From Microvirga sp. (GTDB taxonomy: Bacteria; Pseudomonadota; Alphaproteobacteria; Rhizobiales; Beijerinckiaceae): 63,587 nt of DNA. Each line of letters begins with the position of its first letter. Positions within the stretch are counted from its first letter, which is position 1. Below are positions 52,699 through 61,728 of the stretch, in pieces. Below the pieces are notes generated by a model, which ran no database searches, was not told the origin of the DNA, and saw only the letters and a list, made by a program, of their open reading frames with translations. The position numbers and the translations under genes were made by a program. The stretch spans positions 1-63,587 of the forward strand of contig JAQSWQ010000028.1 of the NCBI GenBank assembly GCA_029266525.1, written 5' to 3'.

Positions 52699-54195
52699 AT
52701 GGCTTACGCTCTCGCGCCGACACGGGCAGCCCGCCCGCGCTTCCTGGCGGCGCTCGTCGCGGTCGTTGCGCTCACGACGACGCTCCTGCCTCTTCCGGCC
52801 TTCGCGCGCTCGGCGCCCGAATCCTTCGCCGACTTGGCCGAGCGCATCATGCCCTCCGTCGTCAACATCTCGGCCTCGACGACCGTCGAGGCGCGCGGGC
52901 GCACGCTGCCGCAGCTGCCGCCCGGGACGCCGTTCGAGGACCTGTTCGAGGAGTTCTTCAACCGGCGCGGCCAGGGTCCGCAGAGTCCGCAGGGCGAGAG
53001 CCCACGCCAACGGCGCTCGAACTCGCTCGGCTCGGGCTTCGTGATCGACGCCTCCGGCATCGTGATCACCAACAGCCACGTCATCGGCGACGCCAACGAC
53101 ATCAGCGTGATCTTCTCGGATGGCACGCGCCTCAAGGCGGAGATCGTCGGAAAGGACACGAAGATCGACCTTGCGGTGCTGCGGGTGAAGCCGGACAAGC
53201 CGCTGAAGGCCGTGAGCTTTGGCGATTCCGAAAAGATGCGGCCCGGCGATTGGGTGGTGGCGATCGGCAACCCGTTCGGCCTCGGCGGCTCGGTCACGGC
53301 GGGCATCGTCTCGGCGCGCGGGCGCAACATCGAGTCCGGCCCTTATGACAACTACATCCAGACCGACGCATCCATCAACAAGGGCAACTCGGGCGGGCCC
53401 CTGTTCAACATGGACGGCGAGGTGATCGGCATCAACACGGCGATCCTGTCCCCGACCGGCGGCTCGGTCGGCATCGGCTTCGCGGTGCCCTCAGCGACCG
53501 CAGTGCCGATCATCCAACAGCTGCGCGAGTTCGGCGAGACCCGCCGCGGCTGGCTCGGCGTGCGCATCCAGAACGTCGACGACGCCACCGCAGAGGCCTT
53601 GAACCTGGGCTCGGCGCGCGGGGCGCTCGTCGCAGGGGTCGACGACAAGGGTCCGGCGAAGCCTGCGGGCATCGAGGTCGGAGATGTCATCGTCAAGTTC
53701 GACGGCCAGGAGGTGAAGCAGTCGCGGGACCTGCCGCGCATCGTTGCCAACACGCCGGTCGGCAAGGCGGTCGACGTGACGGTCATGCGCAAGGGCAAGG
53801 AGGTCATCAAGGCCGTGACGCTTGGGCGCCTCGAGGACAACGACCGCCAGCAGCAGGCCTCGCTCAACCAGCCGCCGACCGATGTGCCGAGCGCGACCCG
53901 GCGCGCGCTCGGCCTCGAGCTCTCCGGCATCACCGACGAGACGCGCCGGCGCTTCAACATCAAGGACACGGTGAAGGGCGTGGTCGTGACCCGCGTCGAC
54001 CCGAACTCGTCTGCGGCCGACAAGCGCATCCAGCCTGGCGAGGTGATCGTCGAGGTCGGCCAGGAGGCGGTGACGACCCCCGCCGACGTCACGCGCCGGG
54101 TCGATGCGCTCAAGAAGGAGGGCAAGAAATCAGCCCTGCTTCTTGTGGCGAACGCCCAAGGCGAGGTGCGCTTCGTGGCGGTCTCGATCGAATAA
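52699..54195 (+). CDS. degP: DegP/HtrA-family periplasmic serine protease
   Basis: A 498-residue Do-family protease. The signal peptide ends ALAFARS-like (FARSAPES) after LLPLPA. The catalytic triad is H127 (NSHVIG), D158 (KIDLAVLRV) and S231 (NKGNSGGPLF). The N-terminal Q-linker region includes the LA-loop with RRGQGPQSPQGESPRQRRS. Two PDZ domains follow (WLGVRIQNVDDATAEALNLGS; RRFNIKDTVKGVVVTRVDPNSSAADKR). It degrades or refolds damaged envelope proteins and fits with the upstream HflKC operon. The start at 52699 gives a canonical signal peptide. Confidence 0.94.
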   Translation: MAYALAPTRAARPRFLAALVAVVALTTTLLPLPAFARSAPESFADLAERIMPSVVNISASTTVEARGRTLPQLPPGTPFEDLFEEFFNRRGQGPQSPQGESPRQRRSNSLGSGFVIDASGIVITNSHVIGDANDISVIFSDGTRLKAEIVGKDTKIDLAVLRVKPDKPLKAVSFGDSEKMRPGDWVVAIGNPFGLGGSVTAGIVSARGRNIESGPYDNYIQTDASINKGNSGGPLFNMDGEVIGINTAILSPTGGSVGIGFAVPSATAVPIIQQLREFGETRRGWLGVRIQNVDDATAEALNLGSARGALVAGVDDKGPAKPAGIEVGDVIVKFDGQEVKQSRDLPRIVANTPVGKAVDVTVMRKGKEVIKAVTLGRLEDNDRQQQASLNQPPTDVPSATRRALGLELSGITDETRRRFNIKDTVKGVVVTRVDPNSSAADKRIQPGEVIVEVGQEAVTTPADVTRRVDALKKEGKKSALLLVANAQGEVRFVAVSIE

Positions 54196-54222
54196 GGCGA
54201 CCTCGGCCGGCGCTGAATGATC

Positions 54223-54248
54223 AAGGGCGGCCTCGGGCCGCCCTTTTT
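54223..54248 (+). terminator. Rho-independent terminator after degP
   Basis: AGGGCGGCC and GGCCGCCCT pair perfectly around a TCG loop and are followed by TTTTT. It lies 27 bases after the degP stop. It also overlaps by one base the stop of the convergent DUF29 gene, so it may act on both transcripts. Confidence 0.85.
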
Positions 54249-54754
54249 CATGCCCCGTTCGAACCGGGTTCTATCCCGGGCGCGAGCCGTGCCAGAGCCG
54301 CGTCGGCATCGAAGGCCCTTGCGAGCAGCTCGTCCAGCCCGAACGGGCAGCGTTGCGGGATGTGCGGCGCGAGCTGCTCGCCATGAGGTCGAAGCCCGGC
54401 CTGCGCCTGTTGGATCGCCAGCTCCCAGATCTCCTGCACATCGATGTTCTGCCGCATCGAGCGCGAATAGCGGGCAACGGCGTCGAGCCGAAAGCGGATG
54501 ATCTCTTCGAACCAGTGATTTCCGGGCTCGGCGCTCGACGACGAGGCCACCTTGATCATATGCGCAAGCATGTTGCGGAGGAAGCTACGGACCGAGTTCA
54601 GCTCGGCATTGCCCACGTCTTCGATCTCCTCCGCCACATGCTCGACGTCGAGGTCGTTCGGCAGGTCGCGGCGCGCCGCCAGCTCGCGCAAAACCGCCGC
54701 TTGGTGTTGTGACCAAGCGTAGAAGTCCTCGTCGTATGAGACCCGCTCCTCCAT
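54248..54754 (-). CDS. DUF29 family protein
   Basis: A 168-residue protein with the DUF29 pattern: YDEDFYAWSQHQAAVLRELAARRDLPNDLDVEHVAEEIEDVGNAELNSVRSFLRNMLAHMIKV (read in parts), which is the conserved N-terminal region including EEIEDVG and the HMIKV segment. DUF29 proteins are common in cyanobacteria and alphaproteobacteria, and their function is unknown. The start ATG 54754 opens the MEERVSYDEDFY sequence; longer starts have no support. Confidence 0.84.
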   Translation of the reverse strand: MEERVSYDEDFYAWSQHQAAVLRELAARRDLPNDLDVEHVAEEIEDVGNAELNSVRSFLRNMLAHMIKVASSSSAEPGNHWFEEIIRFRLDAVARYSRSMRQNIDVQEIWELAIQQAQAGLRPHGEQLAPHIPQRCPFGLDELLARAFDADAALARLAPGIEPGSNGA

Positions 54755-54791
54755 GCGCGAAAGGATACGACGATCCCGGCGCAAGCTCCAG

Positions 54792-55682
54792 TCACCCGCC
54801 GACGAACTCGGCTGCGGCATATCCCTGAATGTAGAGCAATGCCGTGAGATCGCCGTGGTCGATGCGGGCCTGCGCGGCCGCAGCGACGGCGGGCTTGGCG
54901 TGGAAGGCGACGCCGAGGCCGGCTTCGCCGAGCATCGCGAGGTCGTTCGCCCCGTCGCCGACCGCCATCGTGTCCTCCTGAGCGAGTCCCAGCCGGTTGC
55001 GCAGCTCGATCAGCGTGGCGAGCTTCGCCTCCCGGCCGAGGATCGGCTCCTCGACTCGGCCGGTGATTTTCTCGTTCGCAACCACGAGCCGGTTCGACCG
55101 GTGCTCGTCGAAGCCGATCTTATGCCCAACCGGCCCCGTGAACAGGGTGAAGCCGCCGGAGACCAGGCATGTGTAGGCGCCGTGCGCGCGCATGGTGGCG
55201 ACTAAAGTGCGGCCGCCCGGCGTCAAGGTGATCCGCTTCGCAACGATCTCATCGACCACGCCGGCCGGCAGCCCCTCGAGCAGCGCCAGCCGTTCGCGGA
55301 GCGCCGGCTCGAAGGCGACCTCGCCGCGCATGGCCCGCTCGGTGATCGCGGCGACCTCTTTCTTCAGTCCGACAAAATCGGCGAGCTCGTCGATGCATTC
55401 CTGCTCGATCATGGTGGAGTCCATGTCGGCGAGGAACAGGTGTTTGCGCCGGCGCTTCGCCGGCTGGACCACGATGTCGATCGGCAGCCCGGCGAGCGCA
55501 GTCCGGATTGCTTGGGCCCGCTCTTCGACCTCCGGGCCGTCGAAGAGGACATCAGCTGCGGCCTCGCCGTGCAGGCGGCGAGCGGGGTGGGCCGTGCCGA
55601 GCGCCGCGCGCGCCTCCCGCAGCACTGCCTCGCTGATGGCGGGCGCGCGCGGGTTTGCTATCAGGGTCGCGACGAGGGTCAC
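54792..55682 (-). CDS. serB: Phosphoserine phosphatase SerB
   Basis: A 296-residue HAD phosphatase, the last step of serine synthesis. Motif I is [21 protein letters not shown] with the catalytic Asp nucleophile pair DMDST, motif [16 protein letters not shown], and motif [23 protein letters not shown]. The N-terminal ACT-like region ([16 protein letters not shown]) matches alphaproteobacterial SerB, which supports the GTG start at 55682. Its start is only 7 bases from the divergent miaA ATG. Confidence 0.93.
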   Translation of the reverse strand: MTLVATLIANPRAPAISEAVLREARAALGTAHPARRLHGEAAADVLFDGPEVEERAQAIRTALAGLPIDIVVQPAKRRRKHLFLADMDSTMIEQECIDELADFVGLKKEVAAITERAMRGEVAFEPALRERLALLEGLPAGVVDEIVAKRITLTPGGRTLVATMRAHGAYTCLVSGGFTLFTGPVGHKIGFDEHRSNRLVVANEKITGRVEEPILGREAKLATLIELRNRLGLAQEDTMAVGDGANDLAMLGEAGLGVAFHAKPAVAAAAQARIDHGDLTALLYIQGYAAAEFVGG

Positions 55683-55689
55683 AGGCGCA

Positions 55690-56631
55690 ATGGCTGGGAA
55701 GATCGGGGCGGTTCTCATTGCAGGCCCCACCGCCTCAGGCAAGTCGGCGCTTGCGCTCGACATCGCCCGCGCGCGGAGCGGCCTCGTGGTCAATACGGAT
55801 TCGATGCAGGTCTACCGCGACCTCAGCGTCCTCACGGCGCGTCCGACGCCCGAGGAGGAGGCGCAAGCGCGGCACCGGCTCTACGGCCATGTCGACGGGG
55901 CGGTGAACTACTCGGTCGGCCATTATCTCCGCGACGCCGCGGCCGTACTCGATGAGGCGAGAGCAACGGGACGGATGGCGATCTTCGCCGGCGGCACGGG
56001 GCTCTACTTCAAGGCGCTGCTCGAGGGCTTGTCCGAGATTGCGCCGGTATCGGCGACGGTGCGCATGAAGGTGAGAGCCGCCGCCGCGGGACGCTCCGGC
56101 GAGGAGCTTCATGCGGAGCTGGCCGGCCGCGACCCGGGCACCGCCGCCGGTCTGCGCCCGAACGACCGCCTGCGGATACTGCGGGCGCTCGAGGTGCTCG
56201 AGGCAACCGGGCGGCCGCTCGTTTCCTTCCAGGGGCGAAAGTCGCCGGGACCGTTGGCTGAGGTGTCGACCCTTCGCATCTTCCTCGCTCCGGATCGCGA
56301 GGTGCTGCGGCGGCGCATCGACGCGCGGTTCCTCGCGATGATCGAGCAGGGTGCGCTTGACGAGGTGCGCGCCCTCGCGGCCCAGCGGCTCGATGCCATG
56401 CTCCCGCTCATGCGCGCCCATGGCGTGCCGGGGCTGCTGGCACATCTGCGCGGCGAGATCTCACTAGAGGACGCGATCGCGCGCGGGCAGGCCGATACCC
56501 GGCGTTATGCCAAACGGCAGTTCACCTGGTTCCGGCACCAGATGCCCGGCTGGAGCTGGGTCGCGCCGGAGGAGGCGAGGGCGGCCGTGCTCGCCGCGCT
56601 CGATCAGAGCGGCCGCGACGGCGCGAGCTGA
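55690..56631 (+). CDS. miaA: tRNA dimethylallyltransferase MiaA
   Basis: A 313-residue enzyme that adds an isopentenyl group to A37 of tRNAs. The ATP-binding loop is [20 protein letters not shown], followed by [22 protein letters not shown] and [15 protein letters not shown]. The C-terminal region has [20 protein letters not shown]. Full length. Its 3' end overlaps the convergent dehalogenase gene by 28 bases. The gene is divergent from serB with 7 bases between the two start codons. Confidence 0.95.
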   Translation: MAGKIGAVLIAGPTASGKSALALDIARARSGLVVNTDSMQVYRDLSVLTARPTPEEEAQARHRLYGHVDGAVNYSVGHYLRDAAAVLDEARATGRMAIFAGGTGLYFKALLEGLSEIAPVSATVRMKVRAAAAGRSGEELHAELAGRDPGTAAGLRPNDRLRILRALEVLEATGRPLVSFQGRKSPGPLAEVSTLRIFLAPDREVLRRRIDARFLAMIEQGALDEVRALAAQRLDAMLPLMRAHGVPGLLAHLRGEISLEDAIARGQADTRRYAKRQFTWFRHQMPGWSWVAPEEARAAVLAALDQSGRDGAS

Positions 56632-57323
56632 TCGGCGAGCTCGCTGAGGTTCGCGACCGCGACATCGACCGGGACGCTCGGCCGGGCCTCGCCCGTGCCC
56701 GGTCCGTACTCGTCCGGGCGCGCCACATGCGCGGTCTTGAGCCCGCATGCCGCCGCCGCGGCAAGGTCGCTCGAATGCGCGGCAACCATCATGCATTCGC
56801 CGGGCGCAAGATCGAGCGCCCGGGCCGAGCTCAGATACACGCCGGGCTTCGGCTTGTAGTCGCCGGCGATCTCGGCGCCGAGGACCGCGTCCCAAGGCAG
56901 GTCGTTCGCCCGCGCGAGATCGACCATGAGCGAGATGTTGCCGTTCGAGACCGGCGCCAGGAGGTAGAGCGGCTTCAGCCGGGCAAGCGCGCCCGGCACC
57001 TCGGGCCAGGCCGGCAGCAGGTGCCATGCCCGGTTCAAGGCATGCAGCACCTCTTCGGCCAAGCCGTCGATGCCGAAGCGCGGCAGGATGCGCTCGAGGT
57101 TCCGCCGGTGCAGCAGGTCGAGCTTCGAGAAGGGGATGCGGCCGGCCCGCACTTCCTCCATCGAAGGCTGGTACTCGCCGCGCCATGAATCCGCGAAGGC
57201 CGGCCAGTCGAGCGCATGGCCGAGCGGCGCGAGGATGCGCTCGCTCTCTCGCGCGATGCCGGTGCGCCAATCGACGAGGGTCCCGAACACGTCGAAGAAA
57301 AGGGCTTTGACGGAGTCGCTCAT
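56604..57323 (-). CDS. Haloacid dehalogenase, type II (HAD superfamily)
   Basis: A 239-residue HAD hydrolase. Motif [20 protein letters not shown] has the Asp nucleophile (D10) but Phe-Gly in place of the usual DxD second position, typical of L-2-haloacid dehalogenases. [16 protein letters not shown] is motif [14 protein letters not shown] carries the Lys, and [26 protein letters not shown] is motif III. It removes halogen from 2-haloacids in known members; it could act on phosphate esters instead. Its end overlaps the miaA 3' end. Confidence 0.87.
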   Translation of the reverse strand: MSDSVKALFFDVFGTLVDWRTGIARESERILAPLGHALDWPAFADSWRGEYQPSMEEVRAGRIPFSKLDLLHRRNLERILPRFGIDGLAEEVLHALNRAWHLLPAWPEVPGALARLKPLYLLAPVSNGNISLMVDLARANDLPWDAVLGAEIAGDYKPKPGVYLSSARALDLAPGECMMVAAHSSDLAAAAACGLKTAHVARPDEYGPGTGEARPSVPVDVAVANLSELADQLAPSRPL

Positions 57324-57374
57324 GCACCGAGGCTGCGCAAGCGCCGTCTCAAGTCAAGCTCCCGGCAACGCCGA

Positions 57375-57731
57375 TCAGCGCTTGCCTGAAGGGCGGGAGA
57401 CCGGCGGCGTCGGCTCGTCAGGGCCGGTCGCGCCGGCGGCGATATCCTGCAAAGCCGCTTCGACGGCCTCCACCCCGAGGTCGTGCGCTCGCACCCTGAT
57501 CTCGGCCCGCTCCCGGTTCTCGATTTGCTGGATGTGGTGCTCGAACCGGGGCGGGAGCGCCGGATCGCCGAGGAAGGCCGGCTTTTCCGTGATCTGCTGG
57601 TAGGTCGCGCGCAACTGCTGGCCAAGGTGCTCCTGCACCGGCGGGGGGAGCGCCGTATCGAGCCGCTCGGCATCCGTCGGCGAGGCCGGAAGGCCGTCCG
57701 GGGCGGCTTCGTCCCGAGGATCGCGGCTCAT
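57375..57731 (-). CDS. Small protein with NepR-like segment
   Basis: A 118-residue protein with no clear family. The central part PPVQEHLGQQLRATYQQITEKPAFLGDPALPPRFEHHIQQIEN resembles the NepR anti-sigma consensus (LG-x-x-LR-x-x-Y, and P-x-RF), though with a longer loop. True NepR proteins lie next to phyR or ecfG, which are not here. The N terminus (DEAAPDGLPASPTDAERLD) and C terminus (GATGPDEPTPPVSRPSGKR) look disordered. Treat as hypothetical. About 153 bases upstream to the ilv leader hold no gene. Confidence 0.45.
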   Translation of the reverse strand: MSRDPRDEAAPDGLPASPTDAERLDTALPPPVQEHLGQQLRATYQQITEKPAFLGDPALPPRFEHHIQQIENRERAEIRVRAHDLGVEAVEAALQDIAAGATGPDEPTPPVSRPSGKR

Positions 57732-57884
57732 GAGTCGGTTCCATTGCGCACATTTCTGACAACCCGCCGGACGGCCCGCGGTTTCGCACGGCGCCCCGTC
57801 GAGACCGCGTCATCCGCAACATCCTTGACCGAGCCTGTCGGCTCCGCTAGCGTCCGCACCTCTTTGGAACGGGTGAGCGGGCGC

Positions 57885-57935
57885 ATGCGCGCGGTTCTTA
57901 TCGTATTGGGGGCGCCATCGACGGAGCGGGATTAG
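57885..57935 (+). CDS. ilv leader peptide (branched-chain amino acid attenuator)
   Basis: A 16-residue peptide, MRAVLIVLGAPSTERD, with five branched-chain amino acid codons in a row (Val-Leu-Ile-Val-Leu). GAGCGGG lies upstream of the ATG. When charged tRNAs for Val, Leu or Ile are scarce, the ribosome stalls on these codons and a downstream antiterminator can form. It lies 79 bases before the acetolactate synthase gene, together with the terminator at 57964. Confidence 0.85.
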   Translation: MRAVLIVLGAPSTERD

Positions 57936-57986
57936 TCCCGCAAGTCCGGTTGGTGGCGCATGCAGGGTCCCTCGGGGCCCTTTTTT
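57926..57986 (+). promoter_or_regulatory. ilv attenuator region: pause hairpin and terminator
   Basis: GCGGGA/TCCCGC (57926-57941) is a hairpin around the leader stop codon (TTAG loop). The terminator is AGGGTCC (57964-57970) and GGGCCCT (57975-57981) with a CTCG loop, followed by six T (57981-57986). GCGCCA in the leader (57912-57917) can pair with TGGCGC (57952-57957), an alternative that would free the antiterminator arm. This is the classic layout for attenuation of ilv genes. Confidence 0.8.
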
Positions 57987-58014
57987 GTTGTCCGGGTGAG
58001 CGAAGGAGCGAGCG

Positions 58015-59787
58015 ATGTCGGAGACGATGACCGGGGCCGAGATGGTGATCCGCGCCCTGCAGGATCAGGGAGTCGAGCACATCTTCGGCTATCCCGGCGG
58101 CGCCGTGCTCCCGATCTACGACGCGCTGTTCCATCAGGACAGGGTGAAACACGTCCTCGTGCGTCACGAGCAGGGGGCGGTGCATGCGGCCGAGGGCTAT
58201 GCCCGCTCCTCGGGCAAGGTCGGCTGCGTGCTCGTCACCTCCGGTCCCGGCGCCACCAACGCCGTCACCGGCCTCACCGACGCCATGATGGATTCGGTGC
58301 CGATCGTCTGCATCACCGGCCAGGTGCCGACGCATCTCATCGGCTCCGACGCCTTCCAGGAATGCGACACGGTCGGCATCACCCGGCACTGCACCAAGCA
58401 CAACTACCTCGTGAAGTCGGTCGAGGAGCTGCCGCGCATCCTGCACGAGGCGTTCTACGTCGCCGCGAACGGCCGCCCGGGGCCGGTGGTGATCGACCTG
58501 CCTAAAGACATCCAGTTCAAGACCGGCCCTTATGCGCGCCCGACGGAGAACCGGCACAAGACTTATCGCCCCCGGGTCCAGGGAGACATCGAGAAGATCC
58601 GCGCCGCCGTCGAGCTGATGGCCGGCGCGAGGCGACCGGTGTTCTACACCGGCGGAGGGGTCATCAACGCGGGCCCGCAGGCGGTTGCGGCGCTACGCGA
58701 GCTGGTGCGGCTGACCGGTTTCCCGATCACCTCGACCTTGATGGGGCTCGGAGCCTATCCGGGTTCCGACCCGCAGTTCCTCGGCATGCTCGGCATGCAC
58801 GGAACCTACGAGGCGAACCTCGCGATGCACGATTGCGACGTCATGATCAACGTCGGCGCGCGCTTCGACGACCGCATCACCGGACGGCTCGACGCCTTCT
58901 CGCCGTTCTCGCGGAAGATCCACATCGACATCGACCCGTCCTCGATCAACAAGAACGTCAAGGCCGAGCTCGGCATCCTCGGCGATTGCGGCGCCGTCCT
59001 CGCCGACATGCTGAAGATCTGGCGCGAGACGAAGCCGCAGGTCGACAAGCTCGCGCTCGCCGACTGGTGGGGCAAGGTCGCGGGCTGGCGTGCCCGCAAC
59101 TGCCTCGCCTACCGGCCCTCGAAGCAGACGATCAAGCCGCAACTGGCGGTGCAGCGCCTCTACGAGCTGACCAAGCACCGCGAGACCTACGTCACGACCG
59201 AAGTCGGTCAGCACCAGATGTGGGCAGCGCAGTTCTACAAGTTCGAGGAGCCGAACCGCTGGATGACCTCCGGCGGCCTCGGCACCATGGGCTACGGCCT
59301 GCCCGCCGCGATCGGGGTCCAGCTCGCCCATCCCGGCAAGCTCGTCGTCGACATTGCCGGCGAAGCCTCGATCCTGATGAACATGCAGGAGATGTCGACC
59401 GCCGTGCAGTACCGCTTGCCCGTGAAGGTCTTCATCCTCAACAACGAGTACATGGGAATGGTGCGCCAGTGGCAGGAGCTGCTTCATGGCGGGCGCTACT
59501 CGGAGAGCTATTCGGCGTCGCTGCCCGATTTCGTGAAGCTCGCCGAGGCTTATGGCGGCGTCGGCATCCGCTGCGACGACCCGGCCGATCTCGATCGCGC
59601 GATCGCCGAGATGATCGCGGTCGACCGTCCGGTGATCTTCGACTGCCTCGTCGACAAGGAAGAGAACTGCTTCCCGATGATCCCCTCGGGCAAGGCCCAC
59701 AACGAGATGCTGCTCAACGACTACCTCGGCGAGACCGGCGTGGAGATCGGTTCGGTGATCGACGAGAAGGGCAAGATGCTCGTGTGA
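58015..59787 (+). CDS. ilvI: Acetolactate synthase large subunit (IlvB/IlvI/IlvG type)
   Basis: A 590-residue ThDP enzyme, the first committed step of branched-chain amino acid synthesis. Conserved elements are [21 protein letters not shown] with the catalytic Glu52, [28 protein letters not shown], and the C-terminal [18 protein letters not shown]. The ThDP metal site reads [11 protein letters not shown] with Glu450 where most members have Asp; relatives in the order show the same change. It follows the leader/attenuator. The small subunit gene (ilvH), usually next door, is not present downstream. Confidence 0.93.
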   Translation: MSETMTGAEMVIRALQDQGVEHIFGYPGGAVLPIYDALFHQDRVKHVLVRHEQGAVHAAEGYARSSGKVGCVLVTSGPGATNAVTGLTDAMMDSVPIVCITGQVPTHLIGSDAFQECDTVGITRHCTKHNYLVKSVEELPRILHEAFYVAANGRPGPVVIDLPKDIQFKTGPYARPTENRHKTYRPRVQGDIEKIRAAVELMAGARRPVFYTGGGVINAGPQAVAALRELVRLTGFPITSTLMGLGAYPGSDPQFLGMLGMHGTYEANLAMHDCDVMINVGARFDDRITGRLDAFSPFSRKIHIDIDPSSINKNVKAELGILGDCGAVLADMLKIWRETKPQVDKLALADWWGKVAGWRARNCLAYRPSKQTIKPQLAVQRLYELTKHRETYVTTEVGQHQMWAAQFYKFEEPNRWMTSGGLGTMGYGLPAAIGVQLAHPGKLVVDIAGEASILMNMQEMSTAVQYRLPVKVFILNNEYMGMVRQWQELLHGGRYSESYSASLPDFVKLAEAYGGVGIRCDDPADLDRAIAEMIAVDRPVIFDCLVDKEENCFPMIPSGKAHNEMLLNDYLGETGVEIGSVIDEKGKMLV

Positions 59788-59847
59788 GGCGCTCGCCCCC
59801 TCGCGGCTGCTGTCGCCGGCCCGGAATCCACGAAAGGAGCGTTGGCG

Positions 59848-60459
59848 ATGAACCTCGAATTCCTGATCACCTCGTTCATCGTCATCGTCTCGCCCGGCAC
59901 CGGCGTCCTCTACACTCTTGCGGCAGGCCTCTCGCGCGGGGCGCGGGCCAGCATCGTCGCCGCCTTTGGATGCACGATCGGCATCGTCCCGCACATGGCG
60001 GCCGCCATCTTGGGGCTTGCGGCGCTTCTCCACACCAGCGCGCTCGCCTTCCAGATCTTCAAATATGTCGGGGTTGCCTACCTTCTCTACATGGCCTGGA
60101 GCACGCTGCGTGAGCGCGGCGCCTTACAGGTGGAGAAGGAGGTCGACGCCCGCTCGGCGGTTCAGGTGACCGTGACGGCGATACTGATCAACATCCTCAA
60201 TCCCAAGCTGTCGATCTTCTTCCTGGCGTTCCTGCCGCAGTTCGTGAGCGCGGACGAGGCGGCGCCGCTCTTGCGCATGCTCGCGCTGAGCGCCGTCTTC
60301 ATGCTGATGACCTTCGTGGTCTTCGTCGGCTATGGGCTGTTCGCCGCTTCGATTCGCTACCACGTGATCTCGCGTCCGCGAATCCTGACCTGGCTGCGCC
60401 GCTTCTTCGCGGGCGCCTTTGCCGCGCTCGGTGCGAGGCTTGCGTTCGCGGATCGCTGA
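59848..60459 (+). CDS. LysE/RhtB-family amino acid exporter
   Basis: A 203-residue membrane protein with five or six helices. Signature FLITSFIVIVSPGTGVLYTLAAGLSRG, then KYVGVAYLLYMAWSTLRE and ILINILNPKLSIFFLAFLPQFVS, matches LysE/RhtB exporters that pump out amino acids or related metabolites. AAAGGAG lies 8 bases before ATG 59848; a TTG two codons upstream is less likely. The placement after an acetolactate synthase gene may point to a branched-chain amino acid or intermediate as substrate, an inference only. Confidence 0.88.
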   Translation: MNLEFLITSFIVIVSPGTGVLYTLAAGLSRGARASIVAAFGCTIGIVPHMAAAILGLAALLHTSALAFQIFKYVGVAYLLYMAWSTLRERGALQVEKEVDARSAVQVTVTAILINILNPKLSIFFLAFLPQFVSADEAAPLLRMLALSAVFMLMTFVVFVGYGLFAASIRYHVISRPRILTWLRRFFAGAFAALGARLAFADR

Positions 60460-60520
60460 AGCGCAGGTCCGCCGCTGCCGGCCATATCGGCGTGTCGAGT
60501 GCGCGCGACGAAGCGCCCCT

Positions 60521-60618
60521 AGAGCGGGATGACTTCTCTTCGAGTCGTCATCCCGCTCTTTCCCGTAGTTTTCGCATGATCTTATCCGAAAACCGGTTCC
60601 CACTTTTCGGGATCATGC
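60521..60618. repeat. Two adjacent palindromic repeats
   Basis: AGAGCGGGATGAC (60521-60533) pairs with GTCATCCCGCTCT (60547-60559). The second element, GCATGATCTTATCCGAAAACCGGTTCCCACTTTTCGGGATCATGC (60574-60618, read in parts), is a common repeat in Hyphomicrobiales genomes. It ends two bases before the stop codon of the aminotransferase gene on the minus strand and may serve as its terminator. No gene is seen in this 160-base gap. Confidence 0.8.
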
Positions 60619-60619
60619 T

Positions 60620-61573
60620 TTAGAAGGCGCGCGCCTCCATGCCCTCGACGTAGCGCTTGAGGTATTGGCCGACGAAGTCGTGGTCGACAAAGCGCTGGTA
60701 GGCGTCGGCGAGGCGCTGCGTCACCGGTCCCCAGACCTGCCCTTCCGGCCCGATCGACACGCCGTTCACCTTGGCAACCGGGCAGATGCAGAGCGAGGTC
60801 GAGGTGAGGAAGACCTCATCGGCATTATAGGCGTCGTAAAGATCGATGTCGGCCTGGCGCAGGTTGAGCCCCTCCTCGCGAGCAAGGTCGATCACGGTCT
60901 GGCGGCTCACGCCGGGGAGCACGTAGCGCTCCAGCGGAGTGAGGATCTCGTCGCCGAAAACCACGAAGATGTTCGAGCCCATGCCCTCGCAGAGATTGCC
61001 GTTCACGTCGAGGAGCACGGCCCAGGCCTCGGGGTCGATCGACTGGACCTCCTGGTTCGCGACGACGAGGTTGAGGTAGTTGTGGGTCTTGGCGCGCGGG
61101 GTGAGCGAATCCGGCGGCACGCGGCGGTGCGCCGGCGTCACGACCCGGATGCCCTCGCGAAACAGCTTCGCGCGCTGCACGAAGGGCAGGGGATTGCATT
61201 CGAGCACGACGTTCGGGCCGTGATAGTCGATGTTGTCGCCGGGCGACTCCTTGACGCCGCGGCTGATGCGCTGGCCAACCCAGTAGTCGTCGTCACGACC
61301 GAGGAGATGGCGGTTCCGCTCGAACAGCTCCTCGGTGAGCGCGCACATCTTCTGCGGCCCGAAGCCCGGATCGATGCGCAGGTACTTCAGCGAGCGGTAA
61401 AGCCGATCGACGTGCTCCTTCACCTTGAACAGGCGGTGCCCGAAGGTGCGGGTCATGTCGAAGCAGCCGTCGCCGTAGACCCAGCTCGAATCGCGGAACG
61501 GGATCCGCACCTCCCGCTCGGGCATGAACTCGCCGTTGAACCAGGCGACCCGCTCGTTCGCTAAAACCGACAT
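60620..61573 (-). CDS. Class IV aminotransferase (branched-chain/D-amino acid type)
   Basis: A 317-residue PLP enzyme. Elements of the class IV family include WVYGDGCFDMTRTFGHRLFKVKEHVDRLYRSL and the PLP lysine K162 in LTPRAKTHNYLNLVVANQE, then GNLCEGMGSNIFVV. It could transaminate branched-chain amino acids (BCAT) or act as a D-amino acid aminotransferase or aminodeoxychorismate lyase; length and the SSWVYGDGCF start favour the BCAT-like branch. Its proximity to the ilv gene is consistent with branched-chain amino acid metabolism, but strands differ. Confidence 0.82.
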   Translation of the reverse strand: MSVLANERVAWFNGEFMPEREVRIPFRDSSWVYGDGCFDMTRTFGHRLFKVKEHVDRLYRSLKYLRIDPGFGPQKMCALTEELFERNRHLLGRDDDYWVGQRISRGVKESPGDNIDYHGPNVVLECNPLPFVQRAKLFREGIRVVTPAHRRVPPDSLTPRAKTHNYLNLVVANQEVQSIDPEAWAVLLDVNGNLCEGMGSNIFVVFGDEILTPLERYVLPGVSRQTVIDLAREEGLNLRQADIDLYDAYNADEVFLTSTSLCICPVAKVNGVSIGPEGQVWGPVTQRLADAYQRFVDHDFVGQYLKRYVEGMEARAF

Positions 61574-61728
61574 CTCGACCTCTCCCGCAGCAAAGCGGCG
61601 GGACAGTAATCGGCGGCGCTTCCGCCCGCCAGTCCTTTGCTTCGCCCATGGCAGGCCTCCGCATGCCGAGGTGCTCGCGCCCTTGCGGGCTTCGCACCTC
61701 AGGATCAGGACGGTAGGTTGGCCGGCTC

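Noticed and set aside
59341-59400. Inactivating mutation in the ThDP site of acetolactate synthase (GEAS)
   Set aside because: I recall the same Glu in acetolactate synthases of related genera, so it is treated as a family variant, only flagged.
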